Part shown: positions 8,272 through 14,842 of the stretch, one piece after another
Position numbering within the stretch: position 1 is the stretch's first letter
How the letters are laid out: every line of letters begins with the position of its first letter
NCBI GenBank assembly: GCA_947632125.1
Contig: CANRNV010000007.1
Location: 1 to 45,213 of the forward strand
DNA from: an uncultured Clostridia bacterium
GTDB lineage: Bacteria; Bacillota; Clostridia; Christensenellales; Pumilibacteraceae
Direction of reading: 5' to 3'
DNA length: 45,213 nucleotides
The notes under the pieces: model-generated
Told to the model about the DNA's origin: nothing
The model's database searches: none
The model's input: the letters and a program-made list of their open reading frames with translations, nothing else
Program-made: the position numbers and the translations under genes

Positions 8272-9152
8272 ACGAGTTGCAAAACAGCGGCGTAGAAATA
8301 AATGATCGTGCCACTTACGATAAGTCCGTCTATCCTATCCATAAATCCGCCGTGTCCCGGTAACATATTGGAATAATCCTTTATCCCCACCATGCGTTTA
8401 ATGAACGAGGCGAACAGATCGCCGAGCTGAGTGGCTATCGAGCACACAAGCCCCATGCAAAGAAAATGCACGCAGGTAAGAGTGAGGTTCAAATTGCCGA
8501 AGCTGCCCATTCCCAAAAACGCGCCCACGCTCGTTTGAGAAACAAAGTACAAAATCGCTCCGCCGAGCGTTCCGCCCACAAGTCCGCCTATCGCTCCCGA
8601 GATCGTCTTGTTGGGGCTTATTTTGGGGCAGAGCTTGGGTCCCTTGATGATACTACCCGCAAAAAAGGCGCAGGTATCGGTGAGCGCGGACGACAAAAAG
8701 ATGAGCAGTATGACATTCGCCTTAAACGCCCCCTCCAAATGATTTACTCCGAGCAAGTACATTAAAAGCGACACGGGATAGACCATAACAAACAGGGTCG
8801 CCACCACGTTGTTGGTATTTATCTTTTTGGTACACAACGAAACAATGATGGTGATAAGGCAAAGCAACAGCATTATGCAATAAAAGCTTGTAATTCCGCC
8901 TATATTTACCACCGTTTGAGCTATAATAAACGCGCTGTAACCTATGACGACCGCCAAGATCACGACGACAAGAATGGGGCGCGGAAACTTTTTGCCTATG
9001 GCGTTGCACATTTCGATTGCCGCAACGATCGCCACAAAAGCCACAAAAGCGTCAAAAAACGCCCAATGCACTTTGAGTGTCAGCAAAATCACGGATATAA
9101 ACACGACGAAAATCGCACTGCCCGTTATTAATCTCTTCTTCAAATCTTTCAT
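8268..9152 (-). CDS. cdsA: Phosphatidate cytidylyltransferase
   Basis: An integral membrane enzyme that makes CDP-diacylglycerol from phosphatidic acid and CTP, the branch point for phospholipids. The 294-residue protein has about eight hydrophobic segments and ends with the CdsA signature: RMVGIKDYSNMLPGHGGFMDR, followed by IDGLIVSGTIIYF. The ISPNKTISGAIGGLVGG segment is also characteristic. Four-base overlaps with uppS upstream and dxr downstream suggest translational coupling within the frr-led transcript. It acts in the cytoplasmic membrane. Confidence 0.95.
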   Translation of the reverse strand: MKDLKKRLITGSAIFVVFISVILLTLKVHWAFFDAFVAFVAIVAAIEMCNAIGKKFPRPILVVVILAVVIGYSAFIIAQTVVNIGGITSFYCIMLLLCLITIIVSLCTKKINTNNVVATLFVMVYPVSLLMYLLGVNHLEGAFKANVILLIFLSSALTDTCAFFAGSIIKGPKLCPKISPNKTISGAIGGLVGGTLGGAILYFVSQTSVGAFLGMGSFGNLNLTLTCVHFLCMGLVCSIATQLGDLFASFIKRMVGIKDYSNMLPGHGGFMDRIDGLIVSGTIIYFYAAVLQLV

Positions 9153-9814
9153 TTGCCGAAACGCCTGTTCCTTTTATTATATTCGCCTATCATTTCGTTT
9201 AATTCCTCTATCGAAAAATCGGGCCAAAATGTATCGGTAAAAAACAGCTCGGTATAGGCAAGTTGATACAGCATAAAATTGCTCAGCCGCTTTTCCCCGC
9301 CCGTACGGATCAACATATCGGGATCGGGCTGTCCCGCCGTGTAAAGGTACTTTTCGATGCCCTCGTCCTTGCCCATCAGCTTTGCCGCCCTATTAAGCTC
9401 ATCTCTTCCGCCGTAGTTGAGCGCGACGTTTACCACTCCACCACTGAAACCCTGCGTATTCTTAACGCAGTCCTCGATAAGCGAGCGAAGTTTGGGGTTA
9501 AAGTACGAGATGTCTCCCATAACGTTCAATCTTCGGTTCAGCAAGGCGAGTTTGTCCGCCATCGCCTCAAGGTGCTCTTCCATAAGCGACATCAGTCCGC
9601 TTACTTCGAGCTTGCTTCTATATTTATTTTCGGTCGAAAATGCATAAAAGGACACAAAGGGAATGTTTAGCTTTTGGCAATGCTCGACAATGCCGAGCAT
9701 CGTCTTTATGCCCTCCCTGTGTCCCGTATTGCGAGGCAGACGGCGCTTAGTTGCCCATCTGCCGTTGCCATCCATAATAAAAGCTATATGAGATAAAGCT
9801 TTATCAGATTTCAA
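9149..9814 (-). CDS. uppS: Undecaprenyl diphosphate synthase (cis-prenyltransferase)
   Basis: Condenses isopentenyl diphosphate units onto farnesyl diphosphate to form the lipid carrier for peptidoglycan. The core motifs are AFIMDGNGRWATKRRLPR near the N-terminus, FVSFYAFSTENKYR and the C-terminal RTGGEKRLSNFMLYQLAYTE. I place the start at a TTG (9814), which gives 221 residues and a normal short N-terminal lead (LKSDKALSHIAFIMDG). The frame is open to an ATG at 9859, but that adds a basic stretch lying entirely within frr. The gene overlaps the frr end by 11 bases. Using either start does not change the function. Confidence 0.94.
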   Translation of the reverse strand: MKSDKALSHIAFIMDGNGRWATKRRLPRNTGHREGIKTMLGIVEHCQKLNIPFVSFYAFSTENKYRSKLEVSGLMSLMEEHLEAMADKLALLNRRLNVMGDISYFNPKLRSLIEDCVKNTQGFSGGVVNVALNYGGRDELNRAAKLMGKDEGIEKYLYTAGQPDPDMLIRTGGEKRLSNFMLYQLAYTELFFTDTFWPDFSIEELNEMIGEYNKRNRRFGK

Positions 9815-10379
9815 GGATTTCCGCTTCCTTTTCTTTAAGCATATTGTCGATTTTGGCAATGTAATTGTCGAGCAGCTTTTGCACTTCGTTTCCGAACGAC
9901 TTTTCTTCGTCCTCGGTAATTATATTGTCCTTTTTGAACTTCTTGATAACGTCCATAATGTCCCTGCGCTCGTTGCGAAGAGTGACCTTGCTGTCCTCGG
10001 CAAGCTTTTTTACCTGCTTGCTGAGTTCCTTTCTTCGCTCGGCAGTGAGTTGCGGGAACACGAGCCTTATCACCTTTCCGTCGTCGGTCGGCGTAATGCC
10101 TATATCCGAAGCCATTATCGCCTTGACCGTTTCTTTGAGCATCGAGGCGTCCCAAAGCGAGATGACTATCATTCTTGCCTCGGGCACGGTGATGTTTGCC
10201 ATGCTGCTGAGCGGCGTGGGCGTCCCGTAGTAGTTGACCGTTATCTTGTTGAGGATCTGCGGATTGGCTCTGCCCGCTCTTACGGCGAGAAATTCGCTGC
10301 GCAAATAATCCAAGCCCTTGTTGAGTTTAGCCTCGTATTTATCAAATTCTTCCTTTACTTGTAAATTGGTTATAGCCAT
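9804..10379 (-). CDS. frr: Ribosome recycling factor
   Basis: RRF splits post-termination ribosomes together with EF-G. The 191-residue protein is slightly longer than the usual 185 and shows the family pattern LDYLRSEFLAVRAGRANPQIL near the N-terminus, PTPLSSMANITVPEARMIVI, LVFPQLTAERRKELSKQVKK and the helix LRNERRDIMDVIKKFKKDN. The start has a GGAGGTCGTT leader. A promoter lies in the 86-base gap to pyrH, so frr can be the first gene of a transcript that continues through uppS, cdsA, dxr, rseP, ispG and the PolC-like gene. Confidence 0.97.
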   Translation of the reverse strand: MAITNLQVKEEFDKYEAKLNKGLDYLRSEFLAVRAGRANPQILNKITVNYYGTPTPLSSMANITVPEARMIVISLWDASMLKETVKAIMASDIGITPTDDGKVIRLVFPQLTAERRKELSKQVKKLAEDSKVTLRNERRDIMDVIKKFKKDNIITEDEEKSFGNEVQKLLDNYIAKIDNMLKEKEAEILEI

Positions 10380-10431
10380 AACGACCTCCGTTTTTATAAA
10401 TTGCTTAATGGCGAACTATTCCATTTACTAT

Positions 10432-10460
10432 ATTTTACCATAATAAGCAAAAAGTGACAA
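10432..10460 (-). promoter_or_regulatory. Promoter for the frr-uppS-cdsA-dxr-rseP-ispG transcript
   Basis: On the minus strand a -35 TTGTCA (10455-10460) and a -10 TAAAAT (10432-10437) are separated by 17 bases. The -35 overlaps the sequence just before the pyrH stop codon's downstream gap, and transcription would start about 50 bases before the frr Shine-Dalgarno sequence. This lets frr and the downstream lipid genes be expressed independently of pyrH. Confidence 0.65.
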
Positions 10461-10465
10461 GTGAT

Positions 10466-11161
10466 TTAGTCGATAATCGTACCTATTTTTTCGCCCGAAC
10501 CCGCTCGAACTATGGCGTTGTCCTCGTCGAGCCCAAACGCTACGATGGGAATGTGATTTTCCATGCACATTGTGATCGACGTAAGGTCCATAACTTCGAG
10601 GCTTCGGTTCATCACTTCCATATACGAGAGCCTGTCAAGCTTTGTGGCGTTTTTGTTCTTGCGTGGGTCGCAGTCGTAAACTCCGTCCACGTTCTTCGCC
10701 ATAATGAGCGCGTCCGCCTTTATTTGAGCGGCTCGAAGCGCGGCGCCCGTGTCGGTGGTGAAATACGGATTGCCCGTTCCGCAAGCGAATATCACGATAC
10801 GCTTCTTTTCGAGGTGTTTGAGCGCCTTGCGGAGAATGAACGGCTCGGCAATGACGTTGATGTTTATCGCCGTCTGCACCCGAGCGGGCACTCCCTTGCT
10901 TTCTATCGCGTCGCATAATGCAAGAGCGTTCATGGTCGTAGCGAGCATACCCATGTAGTCGGCGGTCGACTTATCCATGTTTTTACCCTGCCTGCCCCGC
11001 CAAAAGTTGCCGCCGCCCACGACGATGGCGATCTCGGTGCCGAGTTCTCTTAGCTTTACAAGTTGGCTTACCACCTTGTCGACGGTGTCCTCATCAAGCC
11101 CCATTCCGTCCTTAGCCGCAAGAGCCTCGCCGCTTATTTTTAATAAAATTCGTTTATACAT
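10466..11161 (-). CDS. pyrH: Uridylate kinase
   Basis: UMP kinase of the amino-acid-kinase fold, which makes UDP for pyrimidine nucleotide synthesis. From the ATG at 11161 the protein has 231 residues and starts MYKRILLKISGEALA. It then shows VVGGGNFWRGRQG, TADYMGMLATTMNALAL and DGVYDCDPRKNKNA, all standard PyrH motifs. The frame is open further upstream to 11266, but that extension passes through the tsf terminator, and a GGAG lies 6 bases before 11161. It follows rpsB-tsf as in most Bacillota, though an intrinsic terminator sits in between, so pyrH probably depends on readthrough. Confidence 0.97.
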   Translation of the reverse strand: MYKRILLKISGEALAAKDGMGLDEDTVDKVVSQLVKLRELGTEIAIVVGGGNFWRGRQGKNMDKSTADYMGMLATTMNALALCDAIESKGVPARVQTAININVIAEPFILRKALKHLEKKRIVIFACGTGNPYFTTDTGAALRAAQIKADALIMAKNVDGVYDCDPRKNKNATKLDRLSYMEVMNRSLEVMDLTSITMCMENHIPIVAFGLDEDNAIVRAGSGEKIGTIID

Positions 11162-11173
11162 CGTTTTCTCCAT

Positions 11174-11202
11174 AAAAAAGGGAACGCCAAACCGGCGTTC
11201 CC
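11174..11202 (-). terminator. Intrinsic terminator after tsf
   Basis: On the minus strand the arm GGGAACGCC (11194-11202) pairs with GGCGTTCCC (11180-11188) and is followed at once by six T residues (11174-11179). It lies 8 bases after the tsf stop and only a few bases before the pyrH ribosome binding site, so it separates the abundant rpsB-tsf message from pyrH. Confidence 0.85.
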
Positions 11203-11210
11203 ACTGCCAA

Positions 11211-12137
11211 TTACTTACCTTGCATTTTTGCGATTTCTTCCGCAAAATTCTCGTTTCTCTTTTCAAGTCCCTCGCCCATTACGAAGCGGGTGAATTTTAC
11301 AAGAGTTATCTTAGCTCCAAGAGCTTTGCCCGTGCTTTCCACGAGTTGCTTTATCGTAATCGAAGCGTCCTTTGCGAACTCTTGATCGATGAGGCATACT
11401 TCCTTGTAGAACTTGCCGAGCCTGCCCACGATCATCTTCTCGATGACTTCCTTGGGCTTGTTGGCGTTCTTGGGATCGTTGGCTGCCTGAGCCCTCAAAA
11501 TCTCTTTCTCGTGCTCGGTCGCCTCGGCGGGAACCTCGTCGTTGTAGATATATTGAGGAGCGAAAGCGGCAATGTGCATGGCGATATCATGGCACATCGT
11601 AACGAATTGAGCGTTGTCGTTAAGCGGCTTATCGGTGTTTACTTCAAGCAAAACGCCGATCTTTCCGCCCATGTGGATATAAGCCTCTTCCTTGACTCCC
11701 TCTTGGCGAATGAATCTGCGGAGCGAGATCTTTTCGCCCGTCTTTGCGGTGGTGGCGGTGATAAGTTCGTTGACGGTGCCCTCGCCGGTCTTGGTGGCAA
11801 GAAGTGCGTCGTTGTCTACGGGGTTATTGTCCGCTACCGCCTTTACTATGGTGTCCGCAACCTTGGTGAATGCGTCGCTGCGAGCAACGAAGTCGGACTC
11901 GCAGTTGAGCTCGACGAGTGCGCCCACCTTTCCGTCGGGCGAAGTGTAAGCGACAACCGCGCCCTCCGAAGCTATACGAGCAGCCTTTTTTGCGGCTACC
12001 GATATTCCTTGTTCTCTGAGATATTCCGCAGCCTTATCCATATCGCCGTCGGTATGGGTAAGCGCCTTTTTACAATCCATCATGCCTGCGCCCGTTCTGT
12101 CGCGGAGTGCGGCAACGTCCTTTGCCGTAAAATTCAT
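11211..12137 (-). CDS. tsf: Translation elongation factor Ts
   Basis: EF-Ts is the nucleotide exchange factor for EF-Tu. The 308-residue protein begins with the UBA-like domain MNFTAKDVAALRDRTGAGMM, then DCKKALTHTDGDMDKAAEYL. The exchange core follows, with GKVGALVELNCESDFVAR as the classic signature. A coiled-coil region with VIEKMIVGRLGKFYKEVCL follows toward the C-terminus. Length and motifs are complete. It follows rpsB after 19 bases and ends in a strong terminator, giving a two-gene rpsB-tsf unit. Confidence 0.97.
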   Translation of the reverse strand: MNFTAKDVAALRDRTGAGMMDCKKALTHTDGDMDKAAEYLREQGISVAAKKAARIASEGAVVAYTSPDGKVGALVELNCESDFVARSDAFTKVADTIVKAVADNNPVDNDALLATKTGEGTVNELITATTAKTGEKISLRRFIRQEGVKEEAYIHMGGKIGVLLEVNTDKPLNDNAQFVTMCHDIAMHIAAFAPQYIYNDEVPAEATEHEKEILRAQAANDPKNANKPKEVIEKMIVGRLGKFYKEVCLIDQEFAKDASITIKQLVESTGKALGAKITLVKFTRFVMGEGLEKRNENFAEEIAKMQGK

Positions 12138-12156
12138 AACAATTTCTCCTTATAAA

Positions 12157-12999
12157 TTATTCTGCGTCTTTTTGTTCGGTTTGCTTTTCCTCGGCGGGAG
12201 TCTCGCCGCCAAATACGTCGAGCGCGGGTTCCGACGCTTCGTTTTCGATCTCGGTTTCAGCCAAAAGCTTTGCGGCTTCCTCGGCTTCCTTTGCCCTGAT
12301 TGCGGCAAGACCTTCCTCGCCTTCCTTAGCCTCGATGACGGCGTCCGCCATAGCGCCGGCTATAAGCTTGATCGCTCTTATTGCATCATCGTTGCCCGGG
12401 ATAACGTAGTCGACCTCGTCGGGATCGCAGTTGGTATCGACAATTCCGACAATGGGAATGTTGAGGCTGCGCGCTTCGGCTACCGCAAGGTGCTCCTTTT
12501 TGGGATCGACAACAAAGAGCGCTCCGGGAAGCGTCCTCATTTCCTTAACGCCGCCGAGGTTTGCCTCGAGCTTATCCCTTTCGGCAATGAGCTTTGCAAC
12601 TTCCTTTTTGGGGAGAACGTTGAACTCGTTCATCTTCTCCATCTGATTGAGCTTGTTGAGCCTTTCCACTCTCGAACGCATGGTTACGAAGTTGGTAAGC
12701 ATACCGCCGAGCCAACGGTTGTTCACATAGAACATTCCGCACTTTTGCGCTTCTTGCATAATTGCCTCTTGCGCCTGCTTCTTGGTGCCGACAAAGAGTA
12801 TCGATTTGCCCGAATCGGCTACGCTTTTGATAAAGTTGTAAGCTTCATCGATAAGTCCCACGGTCATTTCGAGGTTGATGATGTAGATATCATTCCTTGC
12901 CGTGTAGATGTACTTCTTCATTTTGGGATTCCACTTTCTGGTGGGATGTCCAAAGTGCACGCCCGCTTCGAGCAGCTGTTTCATGGAAACAATGTTCAT
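12157..12999 (-). CDS. rpsB: 30S ribosomal protein S2
   Basis: A protein of the small ribosomal subunit. The 280 residues begin [20 protein letters not shown] and continue with [48 protein letters not shown] and [20 protein letters not shown]. The C-terminal 45 residues are Glu/Ala-rich and longer than in many homologues, a common variable tail. A GGAGG lies 8 bases before the ATG. It heads the rpsB-tsf unit, with its own promoter and a leader of about 110 bases. Confidence 0.97.
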   Translation of the reverse strand: MNIVSMKQLLEAGVHFGHPTRKWNPKMKKYIYTARNDIYIINLEMTVGLIDEAYNFIKSVADSGKSILFVGTKKQAQEAIMQEAQKCGMFYVNNRWLGGMLTNFVTMRSRVERLNKLNQMEKMNEFNVLPKKEVAKLIAERDKLEANLGGVKEMRTLPGALFVVDPKKEHLAVAEARSLNIPIVGIVDTNCDPDEVDYVIPGNDDAIRAIKLIAGAMADAVIEAKEGEEGLAAIRAKEAEEAAKLLAETEIENEASEPALDVFGGETPAEEKQTEQKDAE

Positions 13000-13143
13000 T
13001 TTTTAATTCCTCCTGTTTAAGCCTCCCTTGCATCAACTTCGTTCTTCCCCCGCTAAATTGAGATTTTTTATCGGGGAACAGGAAACAAATCCGCTAAGGT
13101 GCGTAATCCTATACATTATAACATAAAAAAACCGATGGCGCAA
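13000..13143 (-). promoter_or_regulatory. rpsB promoter and leader with a hairpin
   Basis: A -35 TTGCGC (13138-13143), 17-base spacer and -10 TATAAT (13115-13120) lie on the minus strand. The -35 box is inside the terminator hairpin of the preceding DUF1292 gene. The leader of about 110 nt contains a possible hairpin whose arms TTCCCCG and CGGGGGAA surround an AT-rich loop (about 13046-13079). S2 commonly represses its own message, so this leader is a candidate autoregulatory element. That role is inference. Confidence 0.6.
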
Positions 13144-13164
13144 ACGAATTGCAAGCGCTATCGG
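13124..13164 (-). terminator. Intrinsic terminator after the DUF1292 gene
   Basis: Arms CCGATAGCGC (13155-13164) and GCGCCATCGG (13132-13141) pair with one A-C mismatch around a loop of about 13 bases and are followed by seven T residues (13124-13130). It ends the ruvX-DUF1292 transcript and overlaps the -35 box of the rpsB promoter. Confidence 0.8.
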
Positions 13165-13190
13165 TAAAAATTTGGTAAAAATCGTCAATT

Positions 13191-13592
13191 TTACTCTTTT
13201 TCGCAGTGGCAACCGTCGTGATCGCAATCGCAATCACAATCTCCGTCCCCGTCGCAATTGCAATCTTCGCAGTCGCAATCGTCGTCACAGTCGCAGTCGT
13301 CGCAGCCGCACTCCTCGGCGGTGCGAAGATATTCCTCAAAGACCTTTTCCATAAGCTGTTCGTCCTCGAGCGGAACGATAAGTTGGGTGTCGTCGTCTTG
13401 ATCTTCGAGTTTGCAAATCACGACCTCGTCGTCGGCAATGCCCTCCACTTCTTCGGCGGGCGAAAGCAAAACGTAATATTGCTCCTCGTATTCCACGCAA
13501 GCTACCTCGTAGAATTTGAGCGGATTTCCGTTTTCGTCCTGAAGGGTGATGATCTCATCTTCGTCAAAGATTTCGCAGTTTTCGTTTTCCAT
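13191..13592 (-). CDS. DUF1292 (YrzB-like) protein with an unusual Cys/Asp-rich tail
   Basis: A 133-residue acidic protein. Residues 1 to about 90 resemble the DUF1292 family (EDEIITLQDENGNPLKFYEV, YYVLLSPAEE, EVVICKLED), which sits after ruvX in many Bacillota and has no assigned biochemical function. The C-terminal 40 or so residues are unlike the family: a near-alternating run of Cys and Asp, with 13 Cys plus two His (for example CGCDDCDCDDDCDCEDC). This tail could bind metal ions. The DNA under it is a low-complexity run of GTC/GCA/ATC triplets, so it may have grown by slippage. It lies 5 bases after the ruvX stop and ends before a terminator. The tail function is inference. Confidence 0.8.
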   Translation of the reverse strand: MENENCEIFDEDEIITLQDENGNPLKFYEVACVEYEEQYYVLLSPAEEVEGIADDEVVICKLEDQDDDTQLIVPLEDEQLMEKVFEEYLRTAEECGCDDCDCDDDCDCEDCNCDGDGDCDCDCDHDGCHCEKE

Positions 13593-13596
13593 TGTC

Positions 13597-14016
13597 TTAC
13601 TCCTTGAATTTATTTTTGTCGAGATATGTTTGCAATATTATTTGCGCCGATATGGTGTCCACGACCTTTTTGCGCTTGTCATAGCGCATTCCCGCCTCGT
13701 CAAGCGCCCTCTCGGCGCTTACGGTGGTGAGCCGCTCGTCCATATACTCCACTTTGAGCCCGCTTATCTTGCTTAGTACCAAGCCAAGCTTTTGGGTTTT
13801 TTCCGCTCGCTCGCCTATGCTTCCGTCCATGTTGAGCGGAAGTCCCAGCAAGATGATGTCGGCGCCGAGTTCTTTCGCCTTTGCCGCAAGCATGTCTGCG
13901 TCGAGCCTCATTCCCTGCGACCTGACCGTCCCTATGGGCGAGGCAATTATGCCAAGCATATCGGATGCGGCAAGCCCTATCCTGCTGTCGCCGTAGTCGA
14001 CCGCAAACACCTTCAT
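13597..14016 (-). CDS. ruvX: Putative pre-16S rRNA nuclease / Holliday junction resolvase-like YqgF
   Basis: A 139-residue protein of the RNase H-like YqgF family, implicated in pre-16S rRNA processing and earlier named a RuvC-like resolvase. The N-terminus MKVFAVDYGDSRIGLAASDM contains the first catalytic Asp, ILLGLPLNMDGSIGERAEK is the second motif, and YMDERLTTVSAERAL carries another catalytic acid. Length is normal. A CGGAGGTGACTAA leader precedes the ATG, and a promoter lies about 45 bases upstream. It is followed directly by the DUF1292 gene, the usual ruvX-yrzB pair. Confidence 0.93.
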   Translation of the reverse strand: MKVFAVDYGDSRIGLAASDMLGIIASPIGTVRSQGMRLDADMLAAKAKELGADIILLGLPLNMDGSIGERAEKTQKLGLVLSKISGLKVEYMDERLTTVSAERALDEAGMRYDKRKKVVDTISAQIILQTYLDKNKFKE

Positions 14017-14058
14017 TTAGTCACCTCCGAACTCGGGTTCAAAAAACATTGCCCTTAA

Positions 14059-14088
14059 AGTATACCATAAATTAAGGAAATAAGACAA
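14059..14088 (-). promoter_or_regulatory. Promoter for ruvX-DUF1292
   Basis: On the minus strand, -35 TTGTCT (14083-14088), an 18-base spacer and -10 TATACT (14059-14064) precede ruvX. The rest of 14089-14160 is AT-rich and shows no gene. Confidence 0.6.
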
Positions 14089-14161
14089 GGAAAAAAGTAT
14101 TATTTTGTAAATTTATTATTTATTCTTTATGAAAAATTTCCTTTTCGCATTTTGGTAACGA

Positions 14162-14190
14162 AAGCGAGGGAGATAATTTCTCCCCCGCTT
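14162..14190 (-). terminator. Possible hairpin terminator after the 57-residue gene
   Basis: The arms AAGCGGGGGAG and CTCCCTCGCTT pair with one mismatch around ATAATTT/AAATTAT and lie 20 bases after the stop of the small gene. The hairpin is strong, but no clear T tract follows on either strand, so terminator function is uncertain. Confidence 0.4.
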
Positions 14191-14210
14191 AATAAGTACG
14201 ATTTTGTGAC

Positions 14211-14384
14211 TTAGTTTTGAGCGTCTTGCTCTTGACCACAGCCGCAGTCGCAGCCCTTGGAGCCACTGCTGAATTTGCCTTTGACGTCATCGACTATTTG
14301 TTCTGCCTTAGGGCACATTTTTACCAAAAACATTCCGCCGACAAGACCGATTCCCGCTCCCAACATAAAAGCGCTTTTGATCAT
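14211..14384 (-). CDS. Small 57-residue protein with one membrane segment and a Cys-rich tail
   Basis: A short gene with clear signals: AAAAAGGAGG lies 7 bases before the ATG at 14384. The protein starts MIKSAFMLGAGIGLVGGMFL, a single hydrophobic, glycine-rich helix, continues VKMCPKAEQIVDDVKGKF and ends with SSGSKGCDCGCGQEQDAQN. The N-terminal helix followed by an amphipathic stretch resembles small YtxH-like membrane proteins. The CDCGC tail could bind a metal or an Fe-S cluster. It lies between iscU-nifS-iscR and ruvX and is separated from iscU by a gap holding a palindromic repeat. I do not recognise a defined family, so the function is open. Confidence 0.7.
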   Translation of the reverse strand: MIKSAFMLGAGIGLVGGMFLVKMCPKAEQIVDDVKGKFSSGSKGCDCGCGQEQDAQN

Positions 14385-14425
14385 AATAAAACCTCCTTTT
14401 TGTGTTATTATGACACTACACGGCG

Positions 14426-14450
14426 CTGATTATGCGTGACATAAGTAGGC
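14426..14450. repeat. Palindromic intergenic repeat, copy 1 (after iscU)
   Basis: Contains TTATGCGTGACATAA, an inverted repeat of TTATG/CATAA around CGTGA. A 25-base stretch matches the copy at 23066-23090 at all but two positions. It lies just after the iscU stop codon. Confidence 0.6.
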
Positions 14451-14458
14451 AAATCATG

Positions 14459-14842
14459 TCAATTCTTCTTGTTTTTATATTCTTTTAGGTAATTGTTGAT
14501 AGCTTCCTTTATCGCCTCTTCCGCAAGAACGGAGCAATGCAGCTTTTGCGGAGGAAGCCCGCCAAGTTCGTCGATGACCTGCTTGTTGGTGATTTTGAGC
14601 GCTTCGTCCACCGTCTTGCCCTTGATCATGGTAGTAGCGACCGACGAAGTAGCTATGGCTGCGGCGCATCCGAAAGTTTGAAAGCTTACGTCCTCGATGA
14701 CGTCGTTTTCGTTTATCTTCATGAATATCTTCATAATGTCGCCGCAGGTTGCGTTACCCACCGTACCTACCGCATTTGCGTCTTTCATCTCCCCGACGTT
14801 TTGGGGATTACTGAATTCCTTAATAACTCTCTCATTATACAT
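14459..14842 (-). CDS. iscU: Fe-S cluster assembly scaffold IscU (NifU N-terminal domain type)
   Basis: A 127-residue scaffold on which new Fe-S clusters are built with sulfur from the neighbouring cysteine desulfurase. The three conserved Cys are present: C33 in NATCGDIMKIF, C59 in FGCAAAIATSS and C103 in LHCSVLAEEA, along with the conserved Asp after C33. Its start codon overlaps the nifS stop (TAATG arrangement), so the two are translationally coupled. It is the last gene of iscR-nifS-iscU. Many Fe-S enzymes in the window (IspG, HydE, HydG, HydF, ferredoxins) would need this system. Confidence 0.96.
   Translation of the reverse strand: MYNERVIKEFSNPQNVGEMKDANAVGTVGNATCGDIMKIFMKINENDVIEDVSFQTFGCAAAIATSSVATTMIKGKTVDEALKITNKQVIDELGGLPPQKLHCSVLAEEAIKEAINNYLKEYKNKKN

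Noticed and set aside
13206..13607. Plus-strand frame of Val/Ala/Ile repeats opposite the Cys/Asp tail
   Set aside because: Shadow of the low-complexity GTC/ATC triplets in the DUF1292 gene. No start signal.
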